From CAYPNF01 sp964411985 (GTDB lineage: Bacteria; Verrucomicrobiota; Verrucomicrobiia; Limisphaerales; J093): 51,175 nucleotides of DNA. Below, one piece after another: positions 42,898-51,175 of this stretch (positions within the stretch are counted from its first letter, which is position 1; the number at the start of each line of letters is the position of its first letter). The notes beneath the pieces were generated by a model. It did no database searches. It saw nothing but the letters and a program-made list of their open reading frames with translations, and was not told where the DNA came from. The position numbers were made by a program, and so were the translations under genes. The stretch spans positions 1 to 51,175 of the forward strand of contig CAYPNF010000055.1 in NCBI GenBank assembly GCA_964411985.1. The letters run 5' to 3'.

Positions 42898-45897
42898 TCA
42901 GTACCCTAAATCGTTCAGTACCCGAGAAAAGTCCTCCGGCAAAGGGGATGGAGGATTCTTGGCTTCCCGGAAGGCATAGTCCACCAAATTGAGCAAGAGG
43001 CGGTCCGCCGCCGGATGTTGATCCACCTGATCGAGCAGGTTGAAGGTATTCACAATAATCTTCCCGGCACCGACTGAGTACGTACCTAGCATCAACCCTG
43101 CCGCATAGCCATCAGGTCGGCTGGAGTGGCAGATCGCGAAGGCAGCGGCTGCAACATCCTCAGGGGTATCCTGGCCCTCAAAGAACCGGTTGCTGATCAG
43201 TGGTCCGTAGTAGTCCCAATCCATGATCCCTGCGGGCGCAAGGCCTTCAAAGAGGCTGTGCCGGCGGGCCACGCACTCCTTGTGGTACAGCCAATCCGAG
43301 AAGTGGGTCAGCTGCCCGCGCTTTTTCAGGGGAAGCCAGCCGAGCGCGTCATCGCCCTTCTGGAAGGCGCGCGGGTCCAGGAACACAGCCACGCTCCCCT
43401 GATAGATCTGCCGAAGCAGATTGGTTCGGACCTCAGGAGTCAGGGCTGCTGCCGCCCCTCCGACCAAAATCACATGGTTCTTGGTGTCGGCAGCTTTCGG
43501 GAGGGAGATCATGGCGACTTGACGGGATCTGAACCAACTCACCACCGGCACTTCCAAGCCAACGGCAGCCACAGAGACCGAATGAGTGGGCTTTGGGCTT
43601 TCCGAGAGGCAGAAGGTTAACCGACCTGCTGCTGGTGCACCGCCGCGAAGCAACGTAACAGCTACGGTGTACTCACCGGCGGCACCGGATAGGACGAACT
43701 CCTCTGTCAGGACAGGGACCGCGAAAGGACCGTCCTGGTTGGAACCAGGTTGGGGCACTTTCACTTCGAGTTTCTTCTCCCAGGCCACACCGTTCGGTCC
43801 AATGATTCGTATCCACGCAGGATAGTTGCCTGGAGCTAGAACTCCCTCGTTCGCGAGAACCACTTCCAGTTTCATAGGGCGCCCCACATACCCATGCATC
43901 TTGGAAACGAACAAACACCACCGCAGCGGCGCCCAGCCGTCCTGCAGAACGTCCATAATGCCCGGCTTGAACTCGCGCCAGAAGGTCCACAATCCCTCCC
44001 CCGTGTATCCGTGGTCCAGCAGACCGGTTAGGTTGTATCCGCAGATCTGAGGATTGGAGCGGATCAGGCTAAAGCCCAACTCGCGCTGGCGGCAATGGAG
44101 TCGCTGACTGGCCCGGAGCATTTCCTCCGGGAAAGCATACACCCCATCCATGCCCAATCGGATCCAATCGGCAGTCAGCTTTGCCTCTGTCTGCTGAAAG
44201 TATTGAAAATCGTCTGCTGTAGGATCAGCCCCCGCTTGCTCATAGTAGCGGAGCTCGCGAATGGCATTCATAAGGCTGCCGATTCCGTATTCCGACAAGA
44301 ACACTGGCTTGCTGTCGCGGCCAAGATTGCGGATGCCTGCCTCGACCGCCGGGGTATGCGGAGTCGATGGGTAGACGTGTGCATCTCCCGCCCCTTCGAA
44401 GTATCCACCCCAGGGACCGTTCTTTGCGGTGCCCTTGTAATTGGGTCCCTCCACTCCCCAGGCGTATTCCCAGGTTTTCGATCCAGGGTTGGAAATCGAC
44501 CCGACGTTGTACTGTCCATCCCAGCGTCCGCTCTGCTGAAGCACCAACCTCGAATCATCGAGGGATCTCAGCAGTCCCAGACTGGCCACCGCGTGTTGCG
44601 CCATCGGACCATTCCCCATCTCGTTCACGAGGCCAAAGATGACCAAACTGGGGTGGTTCCGGTCCCGCAACACCATTTCGCGAAGGTTCGCATCGAAGCG
44701 TTCCCCCATTTTGGGGGAGTCCGCCAGAAGCCAGGACGCCAGGTTTTCCTCATATACCATGAGGCCGAGCTCGTCACACAGGTCCAGCTGGTATGGGTGC
44801 GCGATGCCCGCGATGAAGCGAATGGTGTTGAAGCCAGAGGCCTTCATAAAGACTAGGTCCTTCCGGAGCAGATCATAGGCATTTGCGGGCGGCACCACCG
44901 CGCCAATTGGGCAATGATTGCCAGTGTGAGAGCTTTTCAGGAAGATCCGTTTGCCATTCAGACGAAAGAAGCCGTCGACGACCCGGAAATCGCGAAATCC
45001 GAAACGCGTAACCCGCTCGTGGGTATCCTTCCAGGTTCCCCCTCTGAGGCGAGTGCTCAGCCGATACAGGAAGGGATCTTCCAACTGCCACAGCCGACGT
45101 TGTGGAACCGCAAGCGTCCACTCTGCCTGACTATCGCCCGCGGGTATCTCGCGCTCCACCTTCAGGGTCGCCACCGGTTCACTGGCGGAAGCGGCAGCAA
45201 CGACAAATTCCAGTTGGCATGGGACAGCCGCATTGCCCGCATTGTGGAAGCTGGCTTGTACCCGCACATCGCCACTCTTCCAATCCGGACGCACGTATGC
45301 GTCGCTGATATGAACCTCCGGCACCCAGAACACCTCCACAGGCTCCATAATCCCACCGCTATTGTAGGATCCCCCTACTCCAATCCCCTTTGCCACCTTA
45401 TTACGGTGCGGGGTCTGGCTGAGTATGATCCCATCGATCGGCTCATCCTTGGGATTGAGGACACGCACCGCGAGCCGGTTGGTCGCCTCAAGAACCAGAG
45501 CTTTGCTCGCGTCCAAGGTAAAAGGAGTCTCCCCTCCCTCGTGAGCACCGATAGCTTCCCCATTCATCCACACCTCGGCCATATAGTCCACAGCATGGAA
45601 GCGAACCAAGCAGCGTCCCCCGCGATAGGGGGACTCTGGTGGTACAAAGTCTTTCCAGTACCAGGCGACTCCGTGGTAACCCGGCAGCGCCTCCTGCAGG
45701 ATTCCAGGCACGCGCACGGATTTGGCTTCGGCAGTTGGCCCCTGCCACCACTTCTGATCACGCCCCACGTTGCCGGGGTCCGGGCCGACTTTCCAGTCGT
45801 TTCCCTCCAGGGACAGAACTGCAGAGGGTTTGGGAAGGTCAGCCCCAGCCAGGCCCACGAATCCCAGCGCAAATGCCAGGCAAAGGATGCGTTGCAT
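42898..45897 (-). CDS. Secreted GH2 glycoside hydrolase (beta-galactosidase/glucuronidase-like)
   Basis: This 999-residue protein has a signal peptide (about 1-19) and the GH2 layout. A jelly-roll (about 30-190) contains YMAEVWMNGEAIGAHEGGETPF, followed by an Ig-like domain (195-300) and a TIM barrel (305-640). The acid/base is N425-E426 in GLVNEMG, and the nucleophile is E536 in VFLSEYGIG. An extra C-terminal module (about 815-985) reads as a class I glutaminase-like or beta-galactosidase-trimerisation fold (HVILVGGAAAALTPEV). The minus-strand SD GGAAGGA overlaps the stop of the upstream SGNH gene, suggesting translational coupling. Substrate specificity between galactoside, glucuronide and others cannot be settled from the sequence. 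Confidence 0.85.
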   Translation of the reverse strand: MQRILCLAFALGFVGLAGADLPKPSAVLSLEGNDWKVGPDPGNVGRDQKWWQGPTAEAKSVRVPGILQEALPGYHGVAWYWKDFVPPESPYRGGRCLVRFHAVDYMAEVWMNGEAIGAHEGGETPFTLDASKALVLEATNRLAVRVLNPKDEPIDGIILSQTPHRNKVAKGIGVGGSYNSGGIMEPVEVFWVPEVHISDAYVRPDWKSGDVRVQASFHNAGNAAVPCQLEFVVAAASASEPVATLKVEREIPAGDSQAEWTLAVPQRRLWQLEDPFLYRLSTRLRGGTWKDTHERVTRFGFRDFRVVDGFFRLNGKRIFLKSSHTGNHCPIGAVVPPANAYDLLRKDLVFMKASGFNTIRFIAGIAHPYQLDLCDELGLMVYEENLASWLLADSPKMGERFDANLREMVLRDRNHPSLVIFGLVNEMGNGPMAQHAVASLGLLRSLDDSRLVLQQSGRWDGQYNVGSISNPGSKTWEYAWGVEGPNYKGTAKNGPWGGYFEGAGDAHVYPSTPHTPAVEAGIRNLGRDSKPVFLSEYGIGSLMNAIRELRYYEQAGADPTADDFQYFQQTEAKLTADWIRLGMDGVYAFPEEMLRASQRLHCRQRELGFSLIRSNPQICGYNLTGLLDHGYTGEGLWTFWREFKPGIMDVLQDGWAPLRWCLFVSKMHGYVGRPMKLEVVLANEGVLAPGNYPAWIRIIGPNGVAWEKKLEVKVPQPGSNQDGPFAVPVLTEEFVLSGAAGEYTVAVTLLRGGAPAAGRLTFCLSESPKPTHSVSVAAVGLEVPVVSWFRSRQVAMISLPKAADTKNHVILVGGAAAALTPEVRTNLLRQIYQGSVAVFLDPRAFQKGDDALGWLPLKKRGQLTHFSDWLYHKECVARRHSLFEGLAPAGIMDWDYYGPLISNRFFEGQDTPEDVAAAAFAICHSSRPDGYAAGLMLGTYSVGAGKIIVNTFNLLDQVDQHPAADRLLLNLVDYAFREAKNPPSPLPEDFSRVLNDLGY

Positions 45898-45912
45898 TCT
45901 ATGAATCCTTCC

Positions 45913-47256
45913 TTACTCGGGTTGAATCGTGATGGTATGACGAATCGGGACCAGAGTCGCACGCACAGCCCGGACCAACGGCTCGCGTTCAGCCTCCGTC
46001 TTGGCCACCACGGCTCCCATATTTTCACGAGCTTCCTTGCTGTGGAAAGCCTCCTTGACCTGCTTGGTCTCATACGCCTGCTTGGCAGCAACCGCTTCGT
46101 CCACTTTCTTAAACTGCGCGCAAAGCGGGTGTTCGACGAAGTCGTCGGCCAGGTTCACACCTTGGCTCAACTCCCCTGCGGAGTACACCTTGGCTTGTTC
46201 ACCCCAGCTAACCCGATAGTACGCAGCACGCAGCCCCTTGACCCGCAGAATGTAACGATTCAGGATTTGATTGAAGGGCACCAACCGCATCCCTGCCCGG
46301 ATCGAGTTGTCATCCTCAGTCGATCCCTGCGCGCAGAAGGGATATCGACGGCTCGTCAAAGTCAACGTACCGTTCTGGAAATTCTCGATGGCGTGCCCTT
46401 CGCTCGCAGTTGCAGTTCCCTTCCGAAGGTTGACTTCCAGCGTGCCGACGTCCCCGGCCATGCCCATAGCTCGGAGGTAGTTGTATGCCATGACCAATTG
46501 CCCAGCCCAGCCGGGATGGACACCGTCTTTCCCGGCGATTTCGAAATCAGGTCCGCAGAGAGTCCTTGCCGCCTGCCCCACCGTAAACATCGGCCAGAAA
46601 TTGTCGGCAAACCGCACCCCTTGATCCTGGGCCATCTCGATTCCCAGGTTGCGCAGCGCGCAAAGATGGAGATTGTGCTCCTCCAGCGTCCCGGAGGCTG
46701 ACTTAACCCAACTCGCCACCTTGCCCACGCAGCCGGGAGATCCCAGGATCACCCGTGCGCCCTGGGACGTAAACCCACGGACAACTTCAGTGTAGTTGCT
46801 CCGGTACCAGCGGGCATTCGCCTCGTCATAGGGCCGATAGCGGTAATCGTTCATGCCGTAACAGGTAGTTGCGATGGTGGGATGAAAACGAAGGCAGTCG
46901 TTCGTCATCCTATGCCGAAAACCCTCCGCCGTCTCACCGCTCCAACCGTACTGTCGGACCTCGATGTTCCAGTCCGGATAGCATGTGGTGAGGTAAGTCT
47001 CCATGATGCGCGAGTACATCTTCTGCTCGGTGATGGAGTCTCCGCAAATCGCCAGGCGATCGCCCGGACGCAAGAGACAACCAGCCACGCGGGGGGCTTT
47101 GATGGGCGTGAACTTCTCGAACGCAGGCGAGGCCGGCTTTGCCTCGTACTCTGGGGCCAACCCACGCGCAGATCCGGCATGGATTGGGAGAAGAAGCGTG
47201 GCTGAGATGCTGGCAAAGGCGAATTGTCGCTGGAGAGCTGAAGTGATGGTACTCAT
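45913..47256 (-). CDS. Secreted SGNH/GDSL esterase
   Basis: This 447-residue protein has a signal peptide (about 1-30) and the SGNH blocks: nucleophile Ser74 in GDSIT (block I), Gly104/107 in QYGWSGE (II), Asn136 in GMND (III) and D244-G-V-H247-P (V). Catalytic Ser74, Asp244 and His247 are all present. Such enzymes often remove acetyl or methyl ester groups from polysaccharides so that hydrolases can act, fitting its position directly before the GH2 gene (15-base gap, SD inside its stop region). The C-terminal third (about 300-447) is a helical extension rich in Lys/Glu, not typical of short SGNH esterases. A 21-base hairpin lies 33 bases upstream. Confidence 0.85.
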   Translation of the reverse strand: MSTITSALQRQFAFASISATLLLPIHAGSARGLAPEYEAKPASPAFEKFTPIKAPRVAGCLLRPGDRLAICGDSITEQKMYSRIMETYLTTCYPDWNIEVRQYGWSGETAEGFRHRMTNDCLRFHPTIATTCYGMNDYRYRPYDEANARWYRSNYTEVVRGFTSQGARVILGSPGCVGKVASWVKSASGTLEEHNLHLCALRNLGIEMAQDQGVRFADNFWPMFTVGQAARTLCGPDFEIAGKDGVHPGWAGQLVMAYNYLRAMGMAGDVGTLEVNLRKGTATASEGHAIENFQNGTLTLTSRRYPFCAQGSTEDDNSIRAGMRLVPFNQILNRYILRVKGLRAAYYRVSWGEQAKVYSAGELSQGVNLADDFVEHPLCAQFKKVDEAVAAKQAYETKQVKEAFHSKEARENMGAVVAKTEAEREPLVRAVRATLVPIRHTITIQPE

Positions 47257-47288
47257 TCGGTATACCCAATCCTGCCAACAAAGCAGGA

Positions 47289-47309
47289 GCGTTGTCGAGA
47301 CGACAACGC
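47289..47309. promoter_or_regulatory. 21-base perfect hairpin upstream of the SGNH-GH2 pair
   Basis: GCGTTGTCG (47289-47297) and CGACAACGC (47301-47309) form a 9-bp stem around AGA. It lies 33 bases upstream of the esterase ATG. No T-tract follows on the minus strand, so it is a candidate operator rather than a terminator. Confidence 0.4.
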
Positions 47310-47440
47310 AAGCGACCCACGGCCGAACCCACTAGGAAAGAGGAATGGCGCCGGCGACGCGCCATGCACCTTGCCTGCGTTTTCCAAGCAGCACCGGGCT
47401 TTTCCGGCTCCAAAAGCGGTACTTCGCTTCGCTCCCGACC

Positions 47441-47501
47441 GCACTCCAAAAGCCGGCGCCAAAACGAAAGGCCCTCGAAAGTCCGCCAGGTCTTGGAGTG
47501 C
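47441..47501. repeat. Intergenic repeat element, copy 2 (inverted-repeat form)
   Basis: GCACTCCAAAAGCCGGCG at 47441-47458 is an imperfect inverted repeat of CGCCAGGTCTTGGAGTGC at 47484-47501 (four mismatches in 18). The right arm matches 17 of 18 bases of 23342-23359 in another intergenic region. This looks like a dispersed REP-type intergenic element. Confidence 0.5.
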
Positions 47502-47604
47502 GCGCGCCCTCAGGTGCCGCTTTTCCCCTGCCTCCCAAAGCAGCGAAAAAGTGACGCTTCAACCCAAGTTTTGGAAGCTCATCTAGAGCGTAAGCTTGCA
47601 GCCG

Positions 47605-50600
47605 CTACCGGCTACGAACCCGGTAGAAGTAGGTGCCAGCGGCAGTACCCACGGTTTCTTCTATGGTGGCCGTACCACTGGCCGGGATGGTAACATTGGC
47701 ACGATCGGCCCAGTTTGGAACGCCGAGCGACGTCGAGCGCTGGATGGCATACTCGCCCGCCGCACCGGTCAGGGTAATTCGGAGCAAGCCTCCCCCTGCC
47801 AAGACGGCGCTTATGCGACTGGGCGCATGCGTAGTATCGCGAACGTTGATGACCACCTGCGCTGAATCTTCAGCCCCACCCAAGTTGTCAAAGGCTCGGG
47901 CAGAGAGACGGTGTTCCCCTACCCCTGCTCCGGTCCAGGTATACTTGTACGGAGCGGTAGCCGCTTCGCCTAGCTTGGTGGCTCCGTCGTAGAACTCGAC
48001 CACGCTGATGGTCCCGTCTACGTCGCTCGCGGTGGCCTGAAGAGTGATCGTCGCAGGAAGGTCGAAACTAGCACCGGGCGCCGGGCTGGTGAGGGTGACG
48101 GCGGGAAGCGCATTGGTGCCGGTGAAGGCTCCCCGACGATAGATGACGCCGAGAGGTGAATCGCTCAACCACAGGACCGGAGCCCCATCTGGTGTAAGGC
48201 GATCAGGTGTCAAAGTCTGCTTGGCCAGCGAAAACCCGGTGCCCGTGGTGCCCGTTGACGCAGAGTAGACCACAGCCTTCTCGTCCCCAGTGAAGCAAGG
48301 ATAAGCAAGGCCCCCCTCCGTAAGTCCCACCGCGCCCGCTTCGCCAGAGAAGAGGTCGAGGACAATGGTGGTGGAGTTCCCCGTAGCTCCGCTGAAAGCC
48401 TCGAACACCAGGTATCGATTCCCGGCACGGCCTACCGACGGATTGCCCGTATCCAGCGACTCCAAAGGCGGAACGATAACGAAAGTGCTGTCGGTCGTCA
48501 GGTTCAGTCCATAAATGCTGGAACGTTCCACTTTTTGCCCCCCAGCAAACTGGAGACGGGAGACAGCATCGTAGATGAGGAGGGTACCATCGGTGCTAAA
48601 CGCGAGGGCATCGGCGTAGAGGACGGCGTCCACGGGAGTGCCATCGACAATCGGCGCCACCAAACCGAATGTGCGAACCTCCCCCGATGCCAGCGTGACG
48701 ACGTTGATCTTATCCTCGGGGAGGCCGGAGACGGGATCTCGCAGGATATAGGCGCCGAGCCTGCTATCTGGAGAGAGGGCAACGGCATGAACGTAGCCCG
48801 GTACCCCCAGACATTCCTGATCGTTCGGGTTGTCAGTGCTGGCTCCACACAAATCGAACTCGCTGCTGACGAAGAGGGCGTAAGTGCCATCGCCAGATAT
48901 GGCTGGGCGGCTCAGCCGCACCCCATCGGCGAAAACCACGCCATCGTTACCATCCCCCAGGGCAGTCTCGCGTCGTCCCAAGCCATAGGTGCCGAAAAAC
49001 GGATCCACATAGGCGAAGAGAACCGAGTCAGCGCCTTGGACCACAGGGACCGGCGTAGGCTCTGGAGTGGAGGGAGTGGCATAAATCTCCACTGCATCAA
49101 AGGCTTCTGCCACCTTCTTGGCTTGAGTGGAACCTGCCCCGTAAAGGGCTTCGGCGGTAGCAATGCACCCGAGTCGCGCGTCGATGAATTGGGACTGAGG
49201 CTGCAGATGTTGTGTCAGGCATTGATAGAAGATCTTCTCGGCATCGGCGGCGCCAATGGCCCCCGGCAAGCCCTCGGCGACCAGATAAAATGCGTGGTTG
49301 ATGATACTGCTATTGATGTGCACACCCCCATGATCCCCATCAGCGTTGTTTGGCAGCTGCAGAAATTCGCTCATTTTGGACGGATAGGGTTTGTTCGATC
49401 CGCCGATCATGAGCGAGCCAGGGTTCTTGAAATCGCGAAAAACCTTGCCCAGTTTCTCTCCCAGCAGCCAATCGAGCTTACCGGCGGTCCTGCCCTCGAC
49501 CATCTCCCCGAGGATATCCGAGAAGGATTCATTCAATGCGCCAGACTGATTCTCATAGACCAGACCGGCCGAATTCTCGGTTACGCCGTGGGTGAGTTCG
49601 TGCCCCACCACATCCAAGGCTTTGGGATAGGGCTTCACCGAGCCAAACACCATGAGCTTGAGGTTCCCATTCCAAGAGGCGTTATCATACTCTCCGATCC
49701 GGACAATCGCGGTAATGGTTCCCGCCTTCCCATCCAAAGAGTTGCGGTTGTGCCGTTCCAGAAAATAGTCATAGGTTTCAGAAAAGTTGTAGGCGGCGCT
49801 GACCGCGTCCGGAACACTCCATTGGGTGGGCCCGGGGGCCGTCACTTGGTAGACAGGATTCGTCTGTAGTTGGGCCAAGGTGGAGTTGCGAGCATCCAGA
49901 ATCACGATGGCACCGTGGGCATCCTTGACCGGGTCAAAGGCCGGGTCAAAGCTCTTCTTGCTGGAATCAATCATGAAGTATGTGCCGTTTTGCTCCCAGA
50001 CATTCAGCTTGCGATTGAGTCCCTCCATATCCTGCCCTGAACCAACAACACCTCCAGTGCAGACGCGGCTCGACTGATGAAGGATCGTCCCATCCTGTGC
50101 ATCCACGAGAACCACCCAAGCATGGGCTAAATCCTCAGTAACCTCCACCTTCCAAGACTGTTTCGCCTTCCCTCCAAGGGGGGCATAGACCACCAACCCC
50201 ATCACGTCGACTTTGGCTCCCGGGGACGCCTTGGCGACTGCCAGCGCCCGGGCGCTTGCCTCGGTTGAAGTGACTGAAGGAATGGTACCCACACCGCGCG
50301 GCGTCGGCGCATAGGCTCCGTCCATCAGATCCACGTTCCCTCGCGCGTCCAAGTGGACCGCCAACCCTGACGGCCAAACCATGACCCCTTGGTAAACCTG
50401 CCCAAATCGGAGATGGACACGCCCCTGCGAATCGGTGGTTCTGGAACTAAGCACCAGCTCCGTGTCGGGGTCTGCCAGCCTCAATAACGCACGGTTTCGG
50501 CGCAGAAAACTGCGAGCGGTCCTTTCGTCCAGATCCGAGGCCCCAGCCAGAGCGACTCCCGTGGCGCGTGCCTCGAGGGTTCCTCCACGCAACTGGACTA

Positions 50601-50964
50601 CCGTCTGATTCTCGGGACGCAGATGAAGCCGGAGGCTGCTGCCGACCTGTTGCTGCAGCAGACGAATGGCATTTCTCTGTTGCGTGTCCGGGTCCACCGC
50701 CTTCCCGGCCAAGGTCGTCGCCTTGGGCCCCAACCCTGGAAGCCGACTCAACCCCTGCCCCACCTGAATTACCCGCGCGCTAGGCAGGGAGGGCACAACC
50801 GGAGAACCAAGGTGGGCCGAAACCGAGTTCCTGTGGGCATCCAAGGCCGATTGAATTACGGCCACAACATTGGTTTCGGCAGCAAAACTCGATGAAAAAG
50901 CCCCAAGCAGGAGCATCCCAGCGAGAAGGACCGAACGGCGAGGGAGTAGGAGGCTTGAGTTCAT
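47605..50964 (-). CDS. Secreted M4 (thermolysin-type) metalloprotease with propeller and Ig-like tail
   Basis: This 1119-residue protein has a signal peptide (about 1-29), a fungalysin/thermolysin propeptide (about 108-160), and a PepSY domain (about 225-300). The M4 peptidase follows (about 308-628): HELTH at 455-459 binds zinc with E479 in NESFSD as third ligand, and HINSSIINHAFYL is the catalytic-His region. The C-terminal half adds a TolB/PD40-like propeller (about 645-945), a bacterial Ig-like domain (about 948-1043; SPAPGASFDLPATITL) and a final beta module (1047-1119) containing YAIQRSTSLGVPNW and YFYRVRSR, similar to the end of the lamin-tail protein. It is probably an exported, self-processing protease. 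No SD is visible. Confidence 0.9.
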   Translation of the reverse strand: MNSSLLLPRRSVLLAGMLLLGAFSSSFAAETNVVAVIQSALDAHRNSVSAHLGSPVVPSLPSARVIQVGQGLSRLPGLGPKATTLAGKAVDPDTQQRNAIRLLQQQVGSSLRLHLRPENQTVVQLRGGTLEARATGVALAGASDLDERTARSFLRRNRALLRLADPDTELVLSSRTTDSQGRVHLRFGQVYQGVMVWPSGLAVHLDARGNVDLMDGAYAPTPRGVGTIPSVTSTEASARALAVAKASPGAKVDVMGLVVYAPLGGKAKQSWKVEVTEDLAHAWVVLVDAQDGTILHQSSRVCTGGVVGSGQDMEGLNRKLNVWEQNGTYFMIDSSKKSFDPAFDPVKDAHGAIVILDARNSTLAQLQTNPVYQVTAPGPTQWSVPDAVSAAYNFSETYDYFLERHNRNSLDGKAGTITAIVRIGEYDNASWNGNLKLMVFGSVKPYPKALDVVGHELTHGVTENSAGLVYENQSGALNESFSDILGEMVEGRTAGKLDWLLGEKLGKVFRDFKNPGSLMIGGSNKPYPSKMSEFLQLPNNADGDHGGVHINSSIINHAFYLVAEGLPGAIGAADAEKIFYQCLTQHLQPQSQFIDARLGCIATAEALYGAGSTQAKKVAEAFDAVEIYATPSTPEPTPVPVVQGADSVLFAYVDPFFGTYGLGRRETALGDGNDGVVFADGVRLSRPAISGDGTYALFVSSEFDLCGASTDNPNDQECLGVPGYVHAVALSPDSRLGAYILRDPVSGLPEDKINVVTLASGEVRTFGLVAPIVDGTPVDAVLYADALAFSTDGTLLIYDAVSRLQFAGGQKVERSSIYGLNLTTDSTFVIVPPLESLDTGNPSVGRAGNRYLVFEAFSGATGNSTTIVLDLFSGEAGAVGLTEGGLAYPCFTGDEKAVVYSASTGTTGTGFSLAKQTLTPDRLTPDGAPVLWLSDSPLGVIYRRGAFTGTNALPAVTLTSPAPGASFDLPATITLQATASDVDGTISVVEFYDGATKLGEAATAPYKYTWTGAGVGEHRLSARAFDNLGGAEDSAQVVINVRDTTHAPSRISAVLAGGGLLRITLTGAAGEYAIQRSTSLGVPNWADRANVTIPASGTATIEETVGTAAGTYFYRVRSR

Positions 50965-51175
50965 GGTGGTCAGAAGAGAGGTTCAAAACGACACATTGCA
51001 AGTATATTAGCATATACTCTGACCGCGATCAAATCAACTATTCGTGTGCGTCCATCCGCCTTGCGGGCCTGGGGCGAGGTCGGCGCAAGTGAGAACGGAA
51101 AAGGCCCCACCTAAGCCGTAACAGTTCAATGAAGAACAGGAGTCAGCGGAGACAGCAGAGATCGGGCTTGAGCGG
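50965..51175. other. Upstream region of the M4 protease gene to the window edge
   Basis: I see no gene, tRNA or clear repeat in these 211 bases. They presumably carry the protease promoter. Confidence 0.4.

Larger units (their letters stand above)
47257..47604. other. 348-base gene-free region with hairpins and repeats
   Basis: It lies between the M4 protease stop and the SGNH esterase start, both on the minus strand. It contains the 21-base hairpin at 47289-47309 and the repeat element at 47441-47501. Short ORFs through it are GC-rich frames with no SD, so no gene is called. Confidence 0.5.

Noticed and set aside
44914..46701. 595-codon open frame on the plus strand
   Set aside because: It is antisense to the SGNH and GH2 genes, which carry complete catalytic motifs and signal peptides. 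The plus-strand translation shows no motif or SD; long antisense frames are expected in GC-rich DNA.

Overview
The window looks like chromosomal DNA from a free-living member of the Verrucomicrobiota, most likely near the Limisphaerales/Pedosphaera group. The reasoning is by inference: GC-rich DNA, few Shine-Dalgarno (SD) sites, very large secreted proteins with lamin-tail and CotH modules, GH99-like/WbsX hydrolases, hydrazine-synthase-like (HzsA-like) c-type cytochrome fusions, cytochrome c peroxidase-like YVTN proteins and acidobacterial-type (ADOP) MacB permeases. No rRNA, tRNA or phylogenetic marker is present to prove it. A run of ten N at 37070-37079 shows this is a scaffold with an assembly gap.

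Layout. 1-405 is the 3' end of an outer-membrane barrel protein. 596-7258 encodes a 2220-residue secreted lamin-tail/CotH/beta-helix protein. Convergent to it, 7255-10146 encodes a primase-helicase-nuclease fusion of the TOTE conflict-system type. It is divergent from a PurF-like protein (10274-11674) that lacks the glutaminase cysteine. A GH78-like rhamnosidase (11717-14209) and a short flagellin (14444-15265, with a structured leader) follow.

15290-24990, all on the minus strand, is an exopolysaccharide assembly cluster. In order of transcription it encodes a WecA/MraY-type initiating transferase, a Wzy/WaaL-type polymerase or ligase with a repeat-like tail, an outer-membrane barrel, a Wza-type export protein, a Wzc-type tyrosine autokinase, possibly a small membrane protein, and a FecR-domain protein. 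No ordinary sugar-adding glycosyltransferases are here, so they must lie elsewhere.

25531-47256 is a secreted glycan-degradation and periplasmic-redox region: GH99-like, methyltransferase, GH5-like, sialidase-like, an HzsA-like/cytochrome/SUMF1 fusion, a YVTN/di-heme peroxidase-like protein, a MacB-type permease, a PQQ-like propeller, a permease remnant, and an SGNH-esterase/GH2 pair that appears translationally coupled. No SusC/SusD pair, sulfatase or dedicated regulator is visible. 47605-50964 encodes a secreted M4 metalloprotease with a propeller, an Ig-like domain and a C-terminal module resembling that of the lamin-tail protein.

Overall theme: much of the window makes exported proteins for building, attacking or sensing extracellular polymers. 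The strongest second-look items are the primase-helicase-nuclease fusion, the PurF-like protein without its glutaminase cysteine, the HzsA/SUMF1 fusion, the minimal flagellin with its structured leader, and two copies of an intergenic hairpin-type repeat.
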